In this document: positions 60,874 through 64,000 of the stretch, one piece after another
Layout: each line of letters starts with the position of its first letter
Position numbering within the stretch: the first letter of the stretch is position 1
Source of the DNA: Monilinia fructicola
Lineage: Eukaryota > Ascomycota > Leotiomycetes > Helotiales > Sclerotiniaceae
Length of the DNA: 64,000 nucleotides
Direction of reading: 5' to 3'
Assembly (NCBI GenBank): GCA_008692225.1
Contig: VICG01000001.1
Location: forward strand, 1,414,501-1,478,500
Notes under the pieces: generated by a model
What the model saw: only the letters and a program-made list of their open reading frames with translations
What the model was told of the DNA's origin: nothing
The model's database searches: none
Position numbers and translations under genes: made by a program

Positions 60874-61903
60874 TCACGAGTAGGTTTTCGGCCTGATCAG
60901 CTTCTTCTCTTTCTGGTCGGGAATCTCACTATCGGTATCGTAGTCGTATTCGAGGCGGCGATGGTGCGTGCGGATGCGGTGGGATTCGTGGCGGTCGCGG
61001 GGGGAGGGGGAGGGGGAGGGGGGGAAGAATTTGGTGTAGGGGTGGGCTGAGGTGGCGGAGGAGACGGGGGAGAGGTCTTCGTCTTCGTGTTCGGGGTCGT
61101 GGACGTGTTTTGGGGGCGTGTAGCGGGTGCGTGGGGGGTGGTTGCGGTGGGTTTTGGTTGGGGGGATGTGGAGGTTGGTTTTGCTTTTGCTTTTGATGCT
61201 GATGCTGATGCTGATGCTGCGCTTGGGTTTGGGGTTGGAGTTGGAGTTGGGTTAGTATGGGTAGGGTGGGATTTGTGGTGAGAATGCGCGGAAAGAGATG
61301 GGTGAGGAGGGGGAGATGGATTGATAGAGCGGCTCAAGCGTTGATCTTGCTCGTTTTTGAGGCGGCTGGATTGAGCGTCTTGAGGAGAGCCAGCCGTGGG
61401 TGGTGCTGGATTGCGCTTTTTCAAATGGTTATCCGAATAGGATATTTTCAGGGAGAAGCGAACGGATTGGGATCTTTGAGGCGGAAAGAGGGGCGGTGGG
61501 GAAAGGTTAGACAAGCCATGATTTGGGAGTTTGCGCTGCTTTTCTGCGGTGCCTTGCCACGAAAAGTGTTTGGAGCCTGTGGGTTTTATGAGCACACCGC
61601 CGAAGGACTCTGGACGAATGCGTTTGGATTCATGAGATGCTGGTTTGATGAAGCATTGGAGCCGGATAGGGATCGCGTACGTTGACTTCTAGTCCAGTCG
61701 GATGGGTAAGCAGAATTGGGGTTTGCGGAAGCGATGGTTGCACAGGCGGAGCTCCCGTTATAATTTTCAGAGTGCGTGTAGACTTGGCGATTGTTCATCA
61801 ACCAGAAGCAGCGATCGGATGTGTCCCAGAACGGACCAGAAACAGATGATGTATTTATGTGGTAAAGCTGCGGCGATTTGTGTCTTGCATCTTTAGAATT
61901 CAT
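60874..61903 (-). CDS. Pro/Ser-rich orphan protein with basic C-terminus, one-base frame break
   Basis: Not recognised. Exon 1 61903-61681, intron 61610-61680 (71 bp, GTACGC donor), exon 2 61609-60874. N-terminus: MNSKDARHKSPQLYHINTSS, GPFWDTSDRCFWLMNNRQVY. The splice joins DWTRSQ to QSFGGVLIKPTGSKHFSWQG. A Pro/Ser/Ala-rich low-complexity part follows. The C-terminus is in another frame and clearly coding: HVHDPEHEDEDLSPVSSATS, RRLEYDYDTDSEIPDQKEKK, LIRPKTYS. The switch needs one extra base somewhere between about 61160 and 61215, for example in the run of six G at 61160-61165. With it the CDS is 960 nt (319 aa). The alternative, reading to 60897 in the first frame, gives a Pro/Thr-only tail and looks wrong. 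Confidence 0.6.
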
Positions 61904-63820
61904 TGTGGAAAGTTTGGCACGAAATTCTAAGACGATGATTGCTGGCAACAAAGAAACAAATCTTGATGTGAAGCTGGAAGGGCGAGACTTAGAACATATG
62001 GAACAACTATGGTCTAGGCTATGTTAGATTAGAGAGAAGGCTACCTACTGCAGCTTTATATTGGCGTAGTTGGCTGGCTCACTTGAGCATCGAGCATGGG
62101 CTTGAAACGGAAATTATCAGATCATACAAATATACTGGGGAAGGACTTGCCATGTCCACTCCTTTCATCTGTTGACTTAACTGTGGGTGGCCATGCAGTT
62201 ATTGGACATTTTCCAGGAGCCATTTTGCCTGTTAAATACCCGAGAGGTCGATAAGATGTACGCTTAAAGAGGAAATTAAGCTTGAATTAAAGCCGAATGG
62301 AAACCTCTATAATATATGGATGCGGTCTCACTGGCTTTACTATTCGTTGACATCTGCCCGCATTATCATGAGAGAGATGTCACGTATAGTTCCATAAAGC
62401 GGTTATATACAGCCGCGGGATTAAGGTATGATATAGCCTTGTAAATAGTTGCTGTCCTCGTCGTCCTTGAGCTTGGTGATATGGCCGAGGCCAAGAAGCG
62501 GGTGTGGCGCGGTAATTATACAGAAATAGAACCAACTCAACACGGCACTGCCATGCAACAAACCACATATTCGGGAGTGATATCGTCACCAGTCTCATCT
62601 GATCTTTTGTGGTTTTGGATGGTATTGGTTGTATCTGGAAAAATCAGTGCTGGAATTGGTATTCATGCAGGTAGTTATTTGTCCTGCTTACAAATCATAT
62701 TAATAGAGATGTCGTGGGTGACAATAGGGGACTAGAACGAGCCGATCGACCGAACACTATCTCCGCACTTTAACTAACGAGTTTAACTGATAACATTTGA
62801 ATGAACAGATGCATGATGTATGGTATGGTTTTACTGCTTCCTTGTAAGGATACTCAAACGCAAAGCAAAAAGCATCAGCCATTGATATAACCTTACATGA
62901 CCTTGCCAACTTGACACACTGTTATGTATAGGAATTCTTAATTATAAGCTTCTACTGCCGTTCTAGGCACTGCAGTCGAAGATACGAAGCAGATAGAAGT
63001 CCTGATACAACGGCCATTAATGAAAAGGACTATGATTGAATGCATGATGGTCAGTATGAGAAATCATTGTTTCGTCACACCGTGGAAACTGGCCGTTACG
63101 AAATATCTCATCCTTCGTTTGATATACTAAATCAAGATATGATAGCAACTAAGCTATCTTCGAATCCCAGTTCTAAAAGGCGAGAACCATGTCAGATGTA
63201 TTACCATTCATCCGAGGACATATTTCCGCCCGAAGAAAACGTTGAGAGCTGGTAGCTTACTAGGATTACTCTAGAGTAAGAAGTCCAGTGCTTGAAGTAG
63301 CCGAAGCTTCTCGCCCTACATATGACGGGTAAAGCAAGGAGGCTGCTGGGCAATAATAGAGTTGAAGTGATAATTGTGAAACGTTGAGTAAACACTCCCT
63401 AAGAATATAATATATGTCAAAAGAGTCATCGTTCCTTTATATGTAACGAGAATCGAAAGGGGTTCACTTAACCTTAGCGACATGGGCCTTATTAAGCTGT
63501 GGAGACTGATTGTCTCCGCAAAGGGCGTATTGCGCCATCATGGCTTTACTCCGTATTGAGTCACAGACATATGCGTTTGTTTGCTAATCCGTTAACATCC
63601 GTTCAAACGTTCATGCTCAGCTTGATCATTGGTTATATCGTTACGGAATACCACAACGCCGAAGCAATTCATTCGAGAGGTCCAGTTTTTTATTCCGTCA
63701 ACTTGGCACTAAAAGATCCGATAACGAAATTCTTCCTCACTACAAATAATCTTTCAACCACCTTGAGATCGATCGACGAACATACAACCCAAATACAGCT
63801 CTCAAGTTAATCTAGCAGAA
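61904..63820. other. Divergent intergenic region
   Basis: About 1.9 kb between the 60.9 kb orphan (-) and the PLP-enzyme gene (+). Only short frames occur, including one at 63499-63810 that runs into the leader of the next gene and looks incidental. Confidence 0.5.
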
Positions 63821-64000
63821 ATGGCAAACTCCCAGCCTGGTCTAAATGGTAAACAAGATCTCAAAGATCATACCCCTGAGCACGGATTTTCCTCGTTGTC
63901 ACTCTCTTCCCAAACCATCCACGCAGACGATTTTCTCAACAAAGGTCAAGATGTTGCACCACCTCTCCACCTCTCCACTACTTTCCGCTACAGTAATAAC
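63821..64000 (+). CDS. Cys/Met-metabolism PLP enzyme, cystathionine beta-lyase type (3' partial)
   Basis: The frame opens at ATG 63821 and runs off the window (60 residues seen). Residues about 25-60 read FSSLSLSSQTIHADDFLNKG, QDVAPPLHLSTTFRYSNN: the TIHA, V(A)PPLHLSTTF and FRY(S/T) elements are the start of the Cys/Met-metabolism PLP-dependent enzyme fold (cystathionine gamma-synthase, beta-lyase, gamma-lyase, O-acetylhomoserine sulfhydrylase). The version is closest, from memory, to fungal cystathionine beta-lyase/Str3-like proteins. The catalytic lysine lies outside the window, so the exact reaction is open. Confidence 0.75.
   Translation, partial: MANSQPGLNGKQDLKDHTPEHGFSSLSLSSQTIHADDFLNKGQDVAPPLHLSTTFRYSNN

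Noticed and set aside
63499..63810. 103-residue frame before the PLP-enzyme start
   Set aside because: Ends just before the true ATG, starts in AT-leaning DNA, no motif; probably leader and promoter DNA.
1..64000. tRNA genes or intact transposons
   Set aside because: I scanned by eye for tRNA B-box-like GGTTCGAATCC patterns on both strands and for transposase or reverse-transcriptase motifs and saw none; tRNAscan-SE and a repeat search would settle it.

Overview
This window is nuclear DNA of a filamentous ascomycete. The evidence is dense genes on both strands, many short introns (45-214 bp, mostly about 50) with GT..AG ends and CTAAC/CTGAC-like branch sites, and fungal families: GH71 alpha-1,3-glucanase, NmrA-like reductase, Kre9/Knh1-like wall protein, Tvp38, Pcd1, Ams1, NOP14 and a CLIP-170-type protein. 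The overall protein style suggests Leotiomycetes (Sclerotinia/Botrytis-like), but that is a feeling for the sequences, not a search result.

Layout. 1-1.1 kb: 3' end of an F-box-like protein gene. 4.4-6.1 kb: MFS drug:H+ antiporter. 6.7-10.2 kb (-): vacuolar alpha-mannosidase Ams1 in six exons. 11.3-13.0 kb (-): Ser-rich orphan protein. 14.4-15.8 kb (-): broken gene with an E2-like (UBC) fold. 16.6-17.6 kb: NmrA/isoflavone-reductase-like enzyme. 18.2-20.8 kb (-): CLIP-170-type microtubule plus-end protein. 23.0-24.0 kb (-): membrane-anchored conserved protein. 25.1-26.2 kb (-): Kre9/Knh1-like type I membrane protein. 27.4-30.0 kb: S9 prolyl-oligopeptidase (DPP5 type, seven exons). 30.3-33.1 kb (-): NOP14. 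34.4-35.8 kb (-): secreted GH71 glucanase. 35.8-41.7 kb: gene-poor, repeat-rich DNA. 41.7-42.3 kb (-): beta-carbonic anhydrase. 42.9-44.2 kb: Pcd1 Nudix hydrolase. 44.3-46.6 kb (-): CCCH-zinc-finger/Smr protein. 46.6-49.4 kb: repeat-rich gap. 49.4-50.6 kb: Tvp38. 51.2-52.9 kb (-): coiled-coil/CPF-motif protein. 52.9-56.4 kb: AT island and spacer. 56.4-60.2 kb: large F-box/beta-propeller-like protein ending in a CaaX box. 60.9-61.9 kb (-): proline/serine-rich orphan. 63.8-64 kb: start of a cystathionine beta-lyase-type PLP enzyme.

The genes are mostly housekeeping or cell-wall functions and form no visible biosynthetic cluster. Many neighbours are convergent with short gaps, down to 54 bp. No rRNA, CRISPR or intact transposon was recognised, and no tRNA was seen by eye.

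Exon-intron models were built by hand: frames were joined at splice sites and each total checked to be a multiple of three. The most striking recurring feature is a set of single-base frame breaks that can be placed at homopolymers in otherwise well-conserved genes (NOP14, CLIP, the 11.3 kb orphan, the 60.9 kb orphan). They look like assembly indels. The E2-like gene is different: it carries several breaks plus a Trp-to-stop change, so it is probably a true pseudogene. I did not find a convincing new multi-gene system.
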